Assembly (NCBI RefSeq): GCF_015461845.1
Contig: NZ_JACOPW010000003.1
Location: forward strand, 682,001 to 746,000
DNA length: 64,000 bases
From: Pseudomonas mucoides
GTDB taxonomy: Bacteria > Pseudomonadota > Gammaproteobacteria > Pseudomonadales > Pseudomonadaceae
Direction: 5' to 3'
Below are positions 9,173 through 16,641 of this stretch, one piece after another (the first letter of the stretch is position 1; every line of letters begins with the position of its first letter). The translations under genes and the position numbers were made by a program. The notes beneath the pieces were generated by a model that was given only the letters and a program-made list of their open reading frames with translations, did no database searches and had not been told where the DNA came from.

Positions 9173-9200
9173 CGAGGCCGCAATCGCGGCCTTGTTTTTT
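9173..9200. terminator. Bidirectional intrinsic terminator
   Basis: A perfect stem AGGCCGC / GCGGCCT with a four-base loop, followed by TGTTTTTT on the plus strand and preceded by AAAAAA, so it has a U-run on both strands. It separates the ATPase gene (plus) from the small lipoprotein gene (minus). Confidence 0.75.
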
Positions 9201-9206
9201 AGAGTG

Positions 9207-9335
9207 TTACTCGTGCGAATGTCCGTGCTCAGCGCTCTCAGAGGTTGCGCCTTTCTCACCACCGCCACATGCCGTCATCAAGCCCAGGAAGCAAATCAGC
9301 AGCATTGAACGAGTCAGAGTGATTGGGAGTTTCAT
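9207..9335 (-). CDS. Small predicted lipoprotein
   Basis: A 42-residue product from the ATG at 9335: basic-free start MKLPITLTRS, hydrophobic core LLICFLGL, lipobox-like MTAC at the cleavage site, then GGGEKG and a His-containing tail (EHGHSHE). It ends just before the terminator at 9173-9200. It is probably a tiny outer or inner membrane lipoprotein that may bind metal; I recognise no family. Confidence 0.55.
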   Translation of the reverse strand: MKLPITLTRSMLLICFLGLMTACGGGEKGATSESAEHGHSHE

Positions 9336-9428
9336 GGGATTACTCTTCAAAAAATGGATGAAACAAATAGTCTGTGGACAGGCTGAACCCCGCGTTTTAG
9401 GCAGTAGAACAGCCAGCGCTGTTTCGGA

Positions 9429-10070
9429 TCACTGTTTGACGCTCAGGTAGTCACCGCTCGTCTTCAGTGAAATGGTTACGTCGTTATTGCTGCGATTACG
9501 CCAAAACCATCCGTGGGTGCCGTCAAAAATGGCGGTGAATTCACCTTTATCACTTTTGACCTGCTTGCCCTTGTTGTAGCTGTGGAAGTAACCCTTTCCA
9601 CCGTTGTACGGCTCGCCATGGGTGTCGTAGTTCACAGGCCCACCAGCCGCTGTCCATTCATAGCTGACAGTCTTGCTCTTCAGCACTTCCAGTTTGATTT
9701 CTGTCCCTTCACCAGGTTTGAGCGTGACGGTCATTTGATTGGTCTTAAAAGCTGGGGCAGGTGCCGCCGCTGGGTGGATCGCAGGTAATGCAGCAGGTTG
9801 GATTTGCACAATCTGCGGAGCTGGAGCTGGAGCTACTGCTTGCGGCGGCGCTGCATCCGCCAACGCCTCTTGGGCAAGGATGATCTTCAGTTCGCCCATC
9901 TGGGTCAGCCCCAGTGCTCGGCCCACACCCGTTGGATCAACGGCGTATTCCGAAGGCATGACAACAGTCACCAGCAGGCCGACCGCTGTCAGCAGTGCAA
10001 TGACAGTCGAACGCACCAGTTTGCGAGTGCTAGGCAATTCATTAACAGTTGGAAGCGGAGTATTGAACAT
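9429..10070 (-). CDS. Membrane-anchored protein with Pro/Ala linker
   Basis: A 213-residue protein with one membrane segment near the N-terminus (about 21-42, VIALLTAVGLLVTVVM). A Pro/Ala-rich linker follows (about 73-107), then a periplasmic domain with NYDTHGEPYNGGKGYFHSYNKG and THGWFWRNRSNNDVTI. Proteins of this design, often called transmembrane anchor proteins, sit next to HupE/UreJ-like genes in metal resistance clusters. It is 12 bp downstream of the HupE-like gene in the same operon. Its function is not known; the fold looks like an extracytoplasmic beta domain. Confidence 0.7.
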   Translation of the reverse strand: MFNTPLPTVNELPSTRKLVRSTVIALLTAVGLLVTVVMPSEYAVDPTGVGRALGLTQMGELKIILAQEALADAAPPQAVAPAPAPQIVQIQPAALPAIHPAAAPAPAFKTNQMTVTLKPGEGTEIKLEVLKSKTVSYEWTAAGGPVNYDTHGEPYNGGKGYFHSYNKGKQVKSDKGEFTAIFDGTHGWFWRNRSNNDVTISLKTSGDYLSVKQ

Positions 10071-10082
10071 GGTCAGAATTCC

Positions 10083-10820
10083 TTACGCGGAGATAAACAG
10101 GCCGGTGATCTGGTAACCCATCAGGAGGAAACCGGCACTCATCATGGCGACGTTGGCGGTATAGGCGTGGCGCCAGAAACTGCCGGTGCGCCGCCAGTAC
10201 CCCATCAGAATGAGAATCGCGCTGAGGGCCAGCAATTGGCCGATCTCGACACCAACATTGAAGGCGATCAGGTTCGGAATCAGGCCTTCAGGCGAGATCT
10301 CGTACTCCTGAATCTTGGTGGCCAGACCGAAACCATGGAGCAGGCCGAAGATCAGCGTGGCCACCTTGGTGTTGGGTTGGAAGCCGAACCAACGCTGGAA
10401 TGCGCCGAGGTTATCGAGCGCCTTGTAAACCACCGAGAAACCGATGATGGCGTCGATGATGTAAGAGCTGATGCTGACCTCAGTCAGCACACCCAGCAGC
10501 AGCGTGATCGAGTGGCCTACGGCGAAAAGCGTGACGTAGAGCCCCACATCTTTCAGGCGGTAGAGGAAGAAGATCACCCCGAACAGAAACAGCAGGTGGT
10601 CGTATCCCGTCATCATGTGCTTGGCGCCCATGTAGATGAAGGGCAGCAACATGACGCCTGAGCTTTCCTGGATGAACCCCTTATCACCTTCGGCGACGGC
10701 ATGAGCCATAGCCTCAGGTATTGCGAGGAAAAGTGACGCGACAAATAAAAACAGCAGCAGTAGCAGGCGACGCGAAGGCGCAGTAAATGCGTCAACGCCG
10801 CTCATCGAGTGCGAATGCAT
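10083..10820 (-). CDS. HupE/UreJ-family membrane protein
   Basis: A 245-residue membrane protein with a signal-like first helix and about six further spans. The family motif of a His-rich helix is clear in AKHMMTGYDHLLFLFGV (HxxxxxDH), and a second one in FGLLHGFGLAT. HupE/UreJ proteins are nickel (or cobalt) permeases. Placement beside rcnRA and opposite an RcnR-type operator supports a Ni/Co role, though the direction of transport is not evident. It lies between an exported His-rich protein and the anchored protein, all on the minus strand. Confidence 0.8.
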   Translation of the reverse strand: MHSHSMSGVDAFTAPSRRLLLLLFLFVASLFLAIPEAMAHAVAEGDKGFIQESSGVMLLPFIYMGAKHMMTGYDHLLFLFGVIFFLYRLKDVGLYVTLFAVGHSITLLLGVLTEVSISSYIIDAIIGFSVVYKALDNLGAFQRWFGFQPNTKVATLIFGLLHGFGLATKIQEYEISPEGLIPNLIAFNVGVEIGQLLALSAILILMGYWRRTGSFWRHAYTANVAMMSAGFLLMGYQITGLFISA

Positions 10821-10868
10821 GGATAAATCCTACGTTGCAGTGATAGTGGGCCGCTTGCGCGGCCATGG

Positions 10869-11228
10869 TCAGGCTGCGAACGAAGGACGAGGTGGCCGCT
10901 CGATCAAGAATATCGGCGGGCGGGGAACGGAATAGCGCTGCGCGTCGACCCGCATAGAGATCTTCGGCTGCGTAGCCAAATTCAATGCCGAGGTGAGCTG
11001 TGGCGTTTCGTGTTGATGGTCAGGGGTCAACGGGGAGTGATAGTGATCCGAGCAGCTCGCACACGACATTTCAGCTTGCTGTTCATGGGAGTGATGGGTG
11101 TCTTGCGCAATCTCCCAGGCTGGCTGTTTCGACGTGACTGACAACGTATAGGTATGCCCGGCCCAGGCCACAAACATGGCGAGAGCAAGTGCGATTACCA
11201 CTGTCGTTGTCAGTGTCCTGCTGAACAT
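10869..11228 (-). CDS. Exported His-rich small protein (CzcI/DUF2946-like)
   Basis: A 119-residue protein with an N-terminal membrane/signal segment (about 8-22) and a His/Cys-rich middle (THHSHEQQAEMSCASCSDHYHSPLTPDHQHE, given here as its parts HHSH, CASC, HYH and HQH). It ends in a Pro/Arg tail (ERPPRPSFAA) often seen in exported proteins upstream of Co/Zn/Cd efflux genes. It is the first gene of the minus-strand trio and diverges from rcnR across a palindromic operator. Periplasmic metal binding is inferred. Confidence 0.6.
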   Translation of the reverse strand: MFSRTLTTTVVIALALAMFVAWAGHTYTLSVTSKQPAWEIAQDTHHSHEQQAEMSCASCSDHYHSPLTPDHQHETPQLTSALNLATQPKISMRVDAQRYSVPRPPIFLIERPPRPSFAA

Positions 11229-11276
11229 AGCGTTCGGGTTTCAACTCGTTTAGTAGGGCTTTGATGCGTTTGACCA

Positions 11277-11295
11277 TATCCCCCTAGGGAGGATA
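11277..11295. promoter_or_regulatory. RcnR/CsoR-type operator in the divergent promoter
   Basis: TATCCCCCTAGGGAGGATA is a near-perfect inverted repeat with a G/C tract flanked by A/T ends, as recognised by RcnR/CsoR/FrmR proteins. It sits 40 bp upstream of rcnR and 49 bp upstream of the divergent exported-protein gene, so one repressor could control both directions. Confidence 0.7.
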
Positions 11296-11334
11296 GGATG
11301 CCAGCGTAATTCATTGAGGCCTGAGGCTCAAGTC

Positions 11335-11634
11335 ATGAGTGAGCACGAACACGAACACAGCCATCCCCACACCCACCAAAGTCATGAGGCGATCATCAAG
11401 CGCCTCAAACGAGCGGATGGCCATTTACGCGGCATCATCACCATGATCGAAGAGGGACGTCAGTGCGTGGACATCGCCCAGCAGCTGCATGCGGTTGAAA
11501 AAGCGGTGTGCCAAGCCAAGCGCACCCTTATTCAGGATCACATCGATCACTGCCTAGAGGACACCGTCTCGGCGTTGAACAATGGTGAGCGCGCACCACT
11601 GGAAGCCTTCAAGCAAATCACCAAGTACCTCTAG
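11335..11634 (+). CDS. rcnR: Metal-sensing repressor, RcnR/CsoR family
   Basis: A 99-residue all-helical regulator of the DUF156 family. The His-rich N-terminus (SEHEHEHSHPHTHQSH) is followed by AIIKRLKRADGHLRGIITMIEEGRQCVDIAQQLHAVEKAV. The Cys and His of RQCVDI and QQLHAVE fit the Ni/Co site of RcnR proteins. The start is placed at the ATG 11335 with GAGG eight bases before; a TTG 21 bp upstream is the alternative. It probably represses rcnA and the divergent operon until Ni or Co binds. It is 7 bp from rcnA. Confidence 0.85.
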   Translation: MSEHEHEHSHPHTHQSHEAIIKRLKRADGHLRGIITMIEEGRQCVDIAQQLHAVEKAVCQAKRTLIQDHIDHCLEDTVSALNNGERAPLEAFKQITKYL

Positions 11635-11641
11635 GTCTGAC

Positions 11642-12778
11642 ATGCCCAACTTCGCTGAACTGCTACAACAAGGCGGGGCTCACGCCTGGCTGTATTTCCC
11701 GAGCGCTATTCTGCTCGGGGCCTTGCATGGCCTGGAACCTGGCCATTCAAAAACCATGATGGCTGCCTTCATCGTCGCCATCCGTGGCTCGGTCAAACAG
11801 GCCGTGTTGTTGGGCTTGGCCGCGACGCTTTCACACACCGCTGTGGTGTGGTTGGTCGCCATCGGCGGCATGTATCTAGGGCAAGGTCTGGATGCCGAGA
11901 CCACAGAGCCTTACTTCCAGCTCGCGTCCTCCGCCTTGATCATCGTGATTGCGCTTTGGATGCTGTGGCGTACCTGGCGCGGTGAGCAGATGTTCAAGTT
12001 CGAGCAAGGTGATGATCACCATCACTGCGAGCATGACCATGGTCACCATGATGAAACTCATCGGATCGATACCGGTCACGGGCGCATGGAACTGTCGATC
12101 TTTGAAGAGGGCATGTCACCGCACTGGCGCTTGAAGGCGTTGACCGGGCATGCGTGGCCTGCTTCAGACGTTCGTCTCACTACTACCCGTCCAGACGGCA
12201 GCACTCAAACGTTTTCATTCGTCGAGCGCGAAGGCTTCCTGGAATCGAAGGTCGATATTCCAGAGCCTCATGAATTTAGTGCTCGCTTGAGTCTTGGGCA
12301 TGCGGGTCACTCCCATGATTACGATCTGGAGTACCAGGAGCATGACCATGGGCATGCGCATTCCGAGCTGGAAGGCTTGGAGTTGTCGATTGATGGCTAT
12401 CAGGATGCGCACGAACGTGCACATGCCAACGATATCCGTAAACGCTTCACCAACCGCGAGGTCACCACGGGTCAGATCATCATGTTTGGTCTGACTGGCG
12501 GTCTGATTCCGTGCCCTGCCGCCATTACCGTCCTACTGCTGTGCCTTCAGGTTAAAGAAGTGGCGCTGGGTGGCATGCTCGTCCTGTGCTTCAGCATCGG
12601 CTTGGCGATTACCTTGGTGGCGGTGGGGACTGCTGCGGCCATTGGTGCTAAACAGGCTTCCAACCGCTGGCCGTGGCTGGGCACCGTGGCTCGTCGTGCA
12701 CCGTACCTTTCCAGCGTGTTGATCATCGGTGTTGGTCTGTACGTAGGTTTCCATGGCTGGATTGGCCTGAACGCATAA
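11642..12778 (+). CDS. rcnA: Nickel/cobalt efflux protein RcnA
   Basis: A 378-residue inner-membrane exporter. The first half has helices with the family motif LGALHGLEPGHSKTMMAA (His and Asp/His-rich helix) and LSHTAVVW. A long hydrophilic loop (about 115-265) is rich in His (DDHHHCEHDHGHHDETH; HAGHSHDY; EHDHGHAHSE). The second half carries GGLIPCPAAITVLLLC and three more helices. RcnA exports Ni(II) and Co(II). The start is the ATG right after rcnR; a longer frame inside rcnR is ignored. The loop is longer than in E. coli RcnA. Confidence 0.9.
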   Translation: MPNFAELLQQGGAHAWLYFPSAILLGALHGLEPGHSKTMMAAFIVAIRGSVKQAVLLGLAATLSHTAVVWLVAIGGMYLGQGLDAETTEPYFQLASSALIIVIALWMLWRTWRGEQMFKFEQGDDHHHCEHDHGHHDETHRIDTGHGRMELSIFEEGMSPHWRLKALTGHAWPASDVRLTTTRPDGSTQTFSFVEREGFLESKVDIPEPHEFSARLSLGHAGHSHDYDLEYQEHDHGHAHSELEGLELSIDGYQDAHERAHANDIRKRFTNREVTTGQIIMFGLTGGLIPCPAAITVLLLCLQVKEVALGGMLVLCFSIGLAITLVAVGTAAAIGAKQASNRWPWLGTVARRAPYLSSVLIIGVGLYVGFHGWIGLNA

Positions 12779-12911
12779 GGCGACGTCCGAGTGTTTGAAC
12801 TCACCAGCTACGTTGTAAGGAAGTCGCTTGCCCAGTGAAGGCAATTAGCCATACGCTGCGAAGCGTGAGAGGTCTCACGGATATAAAAACATGAGCATGG
12901 AGCAAGCCCTG

Positions 12912-13043
12912 ATGAAACTGTCTGCCATTTTGATCGCCACTTTACTTTCGATTACTTCCGTTGCTGCCTTCGCGCACAGCGGCGGTACTGATTCAAAAGG
13001 TTGCCATCGCAACCATAAAACGAACGACTACCACTGCCACTAA
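12912..13043 (+). CDS. Small exported YHYH-type protein
   Basis: A 43-residue product: signal peptide MKLSAILIATLLSITSVAAFA, then AHSGGTDSKGCHRNHKTNDYHCH. The mature part with spaced Cys/His residues is the short HSGGTDxxGCH...YHCH module of small periplasmic proteins. The start at 12912 is favoured by GGAG nine bases before it; an ATG at 12891 would add seven residues. A strong terminator follows directly. Metal binding is likely from the residues but not shown. Confidence 0.7.
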   Translation: MKLSAILIATLLSITSVAAFAHSGGTDSKGCHRNHKTNDYHCH

Positions 13044-13048
13044 ACGGC

Positions 13049-13074
13049 AAAAGCCCAGCTTGAGGCTGGGCTTT
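13049..13074. terminator. Intrinsic terminator after rcnRA and the small exported gene
   Basis: AAAAGCCCAGC / GCTGGGCTTT form an 11-base stem around a short loop, with A and T runs at the two ends. It separates the plus-strand Ni/Co genes from the minus-strand chromate operon. Confidence 0.75.
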
Positions 13075-13091
13075 GATGCAAGCTGGCTTTC

Positions 13092-13544
13092 TCACATTTG
13101 TGGAGGCCAGTTATGCGATTCACCTTGGCACTCCTTGCACCATGCATAGAGTGCGTCGTACAGGATCAGTCCATGCGAAAGCATTTCATGATCGTCGGAA
13201 TATCGCTGCGACAGTCCCAGTGAGATGGCATACAACCCAGCTGATTGCGGAGTCAGATCCAGGCGAGAGGTATCAGCGCCGCGTACGATCTTGGCCAAGT
13301 GCTGCAAGGCTGGTTCACTGAGCTGGTACTTTTTCAGAAACGCATCGAAACTGCACAGTTCGCCTTCATGGGTAAGTTCTACGCCGGGAATGTCGTAGGG
13401 CGCAGCGTCTTGCTCCGCCGCTAGCCGCAGCACATCACCACTGGGGACGTATAAAAACTCGGGTTGGGGATCGATAAAACGAGCGATCAACCAAGGACAG
13501 GCGATGCGGTCGATCTTCGGTCGTTCACGGGTAATCCACCTCAT
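13092..13544 (-). CDS. Chromate resistance protein, ChrB C-terminal domain only
   Basis: A 150-residue protein that matches the C-terminal half of ChrB: RERPKIDRIACPWLIARFIDP parallels RKRPWVDRLACAWLISRFIDP in the full ChrB at 14979-15923. The later segments GELCSFDAFLKKYQLSEPALQHLAKIVRGAD and HEMLSHGLILYDALYAWC also align in kind. The start is MRWITRE at 13544; a longer frame reaching 14264 only re-reads chrA in another frame. It is the last gene of the chromate operon. It may be a ChrB-C-type oxidoreductase or accessory protein; the function is inferred from the operon. Confidence 0.8.
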   Translation of the reverse strand: MRWITRERPKIDRIACPWLIARFIDPQPEFLYVPSGDVLRLAAEQDAAPYDIPGVELTHEGELCSFDAFLKKYQLSEPALQHLAKIVRGADTSRLDLTPQSAGLYAISLGLSQRYSDDHEMLSHGLILYDALYAWCKECQGESHNWPPQM

Positions 13545-13627
13545 GGAACACCTCCTGCCTAGCTCGGTAGGCTGGGTGATCTGGCGGACCCAGTGCCCGT
13601 CAGAAATTGTTAATCCACTCTCGCGGT

Positions 13628-14986
13628 CTAGCGCATCATATGTACTGCCAATCCGACGAGTGCGCAGGCCATCAGCACCTGAATAACGCCCCGCTTGAAG
13701 CGGAACAAGGCAATTGCCGCTGCAATGGCGATCAGGGCTGAGGGCCAGTCGAGATTGCCGCTGAAGCCTTTCGGCCACAGCACGTGATAACCGAAGAAAC
13801 ACGCTAAATTGAGGATTACTCCAACCACTGCCGCTGTAATGGCAGTTAGCGGTGCAGTGAACTTGAGTTCGTTGTGGGTTGACTCCACCAGCGGGCCACC
13901 AGCGAGGATGAACAGGAACGAGGGCAGGAAGGTGAACCATGTCACCAGGGAGGCGGCGACAGCCCCGGCCAGAAACATTTGATCGGCACCGAACACCTGC
14001 GAGACATAGGCCCCGACAAAGCCGACGAAGGCCACCACCATGATCAGCGGCCCTGGCGTGGTTTCCCCTAGAGCCAGCCCGTCGATCATCTGGGTCGGAG
14101 TTAGCCAGCCATAGTGACCAACCGCGCCTTGATAGACATACGGGAGCACAGCGTAGGCTCCGCCAAAGGTCAGCAACGCGGCCTTGGTAAAGAACCAGCT
14201 CATTTGAGTCAGGGTGCCACCCCAACCAAAGAGGACGGTCAAAATCCCCATCGGCAATGCCCACAATGTCGCGCCGATAAGTGCGAGTGATGCTAATTTC
14301 AACCAGCTGAACCGAGCATGCTCCGGGGATGGAGTGTCATCATCGATCAAGGCTGGGCCGAAGGACTTTTTGGCGGCGCTGTGGCCCCCTGCTCGAAACT
14401 TCTCGGGCGCCAGACGCCCTCCGAAATACCCGATTATCGCGGCCGCTAAGACGATCAGCGGGAAAGGAACATTGAACGCAAAGATCGCTGTAAATGATGC
14501 CGCCGCTATTGCCCACAGCCAATTATTCTTCAACGCCCTTGAGCCGATCCTGTGTGCCGCCTGCACTACGATGGCGGTCACGGCGGGTTTGATCCCATAG
14601 AAGAGCCCAGCCACCACGGGCACGTCGCCGAAGGCGATATACATCCACGATAAAGCAATAAGGATGAACAGTGAGGGAAGTACAAACAGTGCACCGGCAA
14701 TAACTCCGCCCCAGGTTCGATGCATCAACCAGCCAATGTAGGTAGCCAACTGCTGAGCCTCTGGCCCCGGGAGTAGCATGCAGTAGTTGAGGGCATGCAG
14801 AAACCGCCGCTCGGAAATCCAGCGCCGCTGTTCTACCAGTTCCTGGTGCATGATTGAAATCTGTCCCGCTGGCCCGCCGAAACTGATGAAGCCGAGCTTC
14901 AGCCAGAACCAGAATGCCTCACGCAAACTGATTGCTTCCGGTCTCGACAGCTCTTCTTCAATCTCTGGGGCCACAAACTTATTCAT
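13628..14986 (-). CDS. chrA: Chromate transporter ChrA
   Basis: A 452-residue membrane protein with the long-chain CHR structure of two homologous halves. The first half has FISFGGPAGQISIMHQELVEQRRW and LLPGPEAQQLATYIG. The second half has LTFGGAYAVLPYVYQGAVGHYGWLT and LGETTPGPLIMVVAFVGFVG. About ten membrane segments are visible, plus a charged linker at about 190-215. ChrA exports chromate from the cytoplasm. Its start overlaps the 3' end of chrB by 8 bp. Length is slightly above the usual 400-430 residues. Confidence 0.92.
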   Translation of the reverse strand: MNKFVAPEIEEELSRPEAISLREAFWFWLKLGFISFGGPAGQISIMHQELVEQRRWISERRFLHALNYCMLLPGPEAQQLATYIGWLMHRTWGGVIAGALFVLPSLFILIALSWMYIAFGDVPVVAGLFYGIKPAVTAIVVQAAHRIGSRALKNNWLWAIAAASFTAIFAFNVPFPLIVLAAAIIGYFGGRLAPEKFRAGGHSAAKKSFGPALIDDDTPSPEHARFSWLKLASLALIGATLWALPMGILTVLFGWGGTLTQMSWFFTKAALLTFGGAYAVLPYVYQGAVGHYGWLTPTQMIDGLALGETTPGPLIMVVAFVGFVGAYVSQVFGADQMFLAGAVAASLVTWFTFLPSFLFILAGGPLVESTHNELKFTAPLTAITAAVVGVILNLACFFGYHVLWPKGFSGNLDWPSALIAIAAAIALFRFKRGVIQVLMACALVGLAVHMMR

Positions 14987-15923
14987 TGGGTTGTTCCTCC
15001 TTCATGAACCCGGCGAGCAGGCCATCGAAGATGGCACTTGCGGCTGCCAGCAGATGGTCGTCGTGGGTAATGGTTTCGCGCAGCCCAGCCAGCAAACGCT
15101 CGATGCCGGCAGCCTCCACCGGCGCAATGCCACCGATATCGAGGTAGTGCACCAAGGCCGCGATACGGTTTAGGCCGGGCTCTTGGAGCTCAAAACTGGC
15201 TTGCAGGGTTTCGAAGGTCACGCAGTTGCCGACATGACTGAAGGTTGCTTCATCGAAATCGAAACCCAAGGCATCTGCTGGGCAGTCTGTTGGGCTGTTA
15301 AGCCAGAGGATCCGGGCTTTGGGGTCGATGAAGCGACTAATCAACCAGGCACACGCCAGGCGATCAACCCATGGACGCTTACGTGTCGCCCAGACACGAC
15401 CTTGATAGTCGCCACGATTGAGTGCCGTTATGAGCTGGTCGCGGCTATGGGGTTCATCCACAGATAACGCTCTGCTGACTGCCGTCTCAAGCTCCTGCAA
15501 GGCTGAGTCAATCTGCTGCTTCGGCTTGCCAGGGAAGTAATCGATGCTGGAAAGCTGATCGTAGGTTTTGCGCAGCTTGCGAATCTGTTTGGTGGTGGCC
15601 AATGCGTTTTCAGGGTTGAGTTGCCCACGGCATTCTTCGATCTCTACGCGTAGCTTGCTGTAGTCATCGCTACGATCGAACAAGTTGACAAAACGCTCAC
15701 CCTGCGGATCGACCACCGGCAGGATGTAAGCAGTGCCATTGATGGAAAGGATGTCGCGTTCGACAGACGCCAAGGCTTCACGACAGACATTGGTGTCAGG
15801 CAACAAATAGGCACCATCGCGCAAAACCGCCGCACCTGATGCTTTCAAAGCACGCCAGGCCCGCATGCGCTCAGTGGCATTGGCAGTGGGTAAACCGAGA
15901 ATCAGAGCTAGCCAATTTTTCAT
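14979..15923 (-). CDS. chrB: Chromate resistance regulator/protein ChrB
   Basis: A 314-residue protein. The N-terminal half (MKNWLALILGLPTANATERMRAWRALKASGAAVLRDGAYLLP in part) is the ChrB N-terminal domain, and the C-terminal half (DRLACAWLISRFIDP, ITHDDHLLAAASAIFDGLLAGF) is the ChrB-C domain. The start is ATG 15923; the frame upstream lacks family similarity. ChrB acts as a chromate-responsive regulator of chr operons. It is the first gene of chrB-chrA-ChrB-C, with a short palindrome just upstream. Confidence 0.88.
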   Translation of the reverse strand: MKNWLALILGLPTANATERMRAWRALKASGAAVLRDGAYLLPDTNVCREALASVERDILSINGTAYILPVVDPQGERFVNLFDRSDDYSKLRVEIEECRGQLNPENALATTKQIRKLRKTYDQLSSIDYFPGKPKQQIDSALQELETAVSRALSVDEPHSRDQLITALNRGDYQGRVWATRKRPWVDRLACAWLISRFIDPKARILWLNSPTDCPADALGFDFDEATFSHVGNCVTFETLQASFELQEPGLNRIAALVHYLDIGGIAPVEAAGIERLLAGLRETITHDDHLLAAASAIFDGLLAGFMKEEQPNE

Positions 15924-15947
15924 GTAGAGTAAGATATTTATTATGTA

Positions 15948-15958
15948 GTAATTATTAC
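15948..15958. promoter_or_regulatory. Palindrome in the chrB promoter
   Basis: GTAATTATTAC is a perfect 11-base palindrome in an A/T-rich stretch 25-35 bp upstream of the chrB start. It could be a ChrB operator or overlap the -10/-35 region. Assignment is tentative. Confidence 0.35.
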
Positions 15959-16152
15959 AGTACTCTTGGTCTGAGCGTTTGGAAAGCCTCCATTCAGAGC
16001 TAGGGTTTTGGCGAGACCAACGGGAAAGCGGGGGCGAACGCAGGGTCAATATGTGCTGTGCGAGGTGGCCTTGTCAGTGAGGCTCTCAAGCTTCAGACGT
16101 TCGGGATGAGCGTTCAGTTTTGGCCGTTCTCTGCCGGCAGCGTACTGGTCGA

Positions 16153-16196
16153 ATACGATGCAAATGGTTGGTCAGGCCAAATGCAAACCGGTGGTC
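16153..16196 (-). repeat. Cluster of TTTGCAT...GACC..GACCA repeats (copy 2, inverted)
   Basis: The minus strand carries TTTGCATTTGGCCTGACCA and then TTTGCATCGTATTCGACCA, spaced about 22 bp. These match the units near 9018-9095 but face the other way. Together they bracket the Ni/Co and chromate modules. Confidence 0.45.
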
Positions 16197-16248
16197 AAGT
16201 CTGTGCAATTACCCATCATTGACGCTCGCAACTCGAAACAGATAACTG

Positions 16249-16279
16249 TTGACCTTACCATCGTGTCAACGTTGATGCT
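16249..16279 (+). promoter_or_regulatory. CueR/MerR-type promoter candidate before the copper chaperone gene
   Basis: TTGACC is followed by TTACCATCGTGTCAACGTT and then GATGCT. It aligns base for base in most places with CueR promoters, which have TTGACCTT, a CC...GG dyad and an overlong spacer of about 19-20 bp. The dyad is degenerate. It is 45 bp before the chaperone start. No CueR gene is in the window, so the regulator would act from elsewhere. Confidence 0.4.
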
Positions 16280-16323
16280 GTCGGTGCGGTGAAAAGAGAC
16301 CGCTCAGCATGAGAGGAATAACC

Positions 16324-16524
16324 ATGTTCGTCTTAGATGTATCAGGCATTGGTTGCGGCAGTTGCGTCAGCAAAATCACCAAAGCGATTCAGTCACTGGA
16401 CAACGAAGCTACTGTTTCCGTGGATCGGTCAGCCGGTAAGGTGAGTGTTGAAAGCAGCGAAAGCCCAGAGCAGATTCGTAAAGCTGTCGAGGTGTTAGGT
16501 TTTCCTTCCCAGATCAGCGCTTGA
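16324..16524 (+). CDS. Copper chaperone, HMA domain (CopZ-like)
   Basis: A 66-residue single heavy-metal-associated domain: FVLDVSGIGCGSCVSKITKAIQSLD with the CxxC metal site (GCGSC), then VSVDRSAGKVSVES and the closing VEVLGFPSQ. It would carry Cu(I) in the cytoplasm to an exporter such as the ATPase at 6624. The start at 16324 has AGAGGA at proper distance; the ATG at 16309 lies in that ribosome site. The residue before the first Cys is Gly where most chaperones have Thr or Ser. Confidence 0.85.
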   Translation: MFVLDVSGIGCGSCVSKITKAIQSLDNEATVSVDRSAGKVSVESSESPEQIRKAVEVLGFPSQISA

Positions 16525-16536
16525 ATGCTGGCACCT

Positions 16537-16562
16537 TTCCATGGTCAGAGCCCCGTATACAG
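16537..16562 (+). terminator. Hairpin after the chaperone gene
   Basis: AGAGCCCC / GGGGCTC form a stem around GTATACA, followed by CCCCTT. The T-run is short, so termination may be weak or factor-aided. Confidence 0.45.
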
Positions 16563-16641
16563 GGGCTCCCCTTGGTTAACCCTCAGGGAGTACCGAAGCA
16601 GCCACGTCGGCCACAATTACCACTCGCAAGCCCTTGCGCTA

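Noticed and set aside
13545..14264. N-terminal 240-codon extension of the short ChrB-C frame.
   Set aside because: It re-reads chrA in another frame; the ChrB-type similarity begins only at the ATG 13544.
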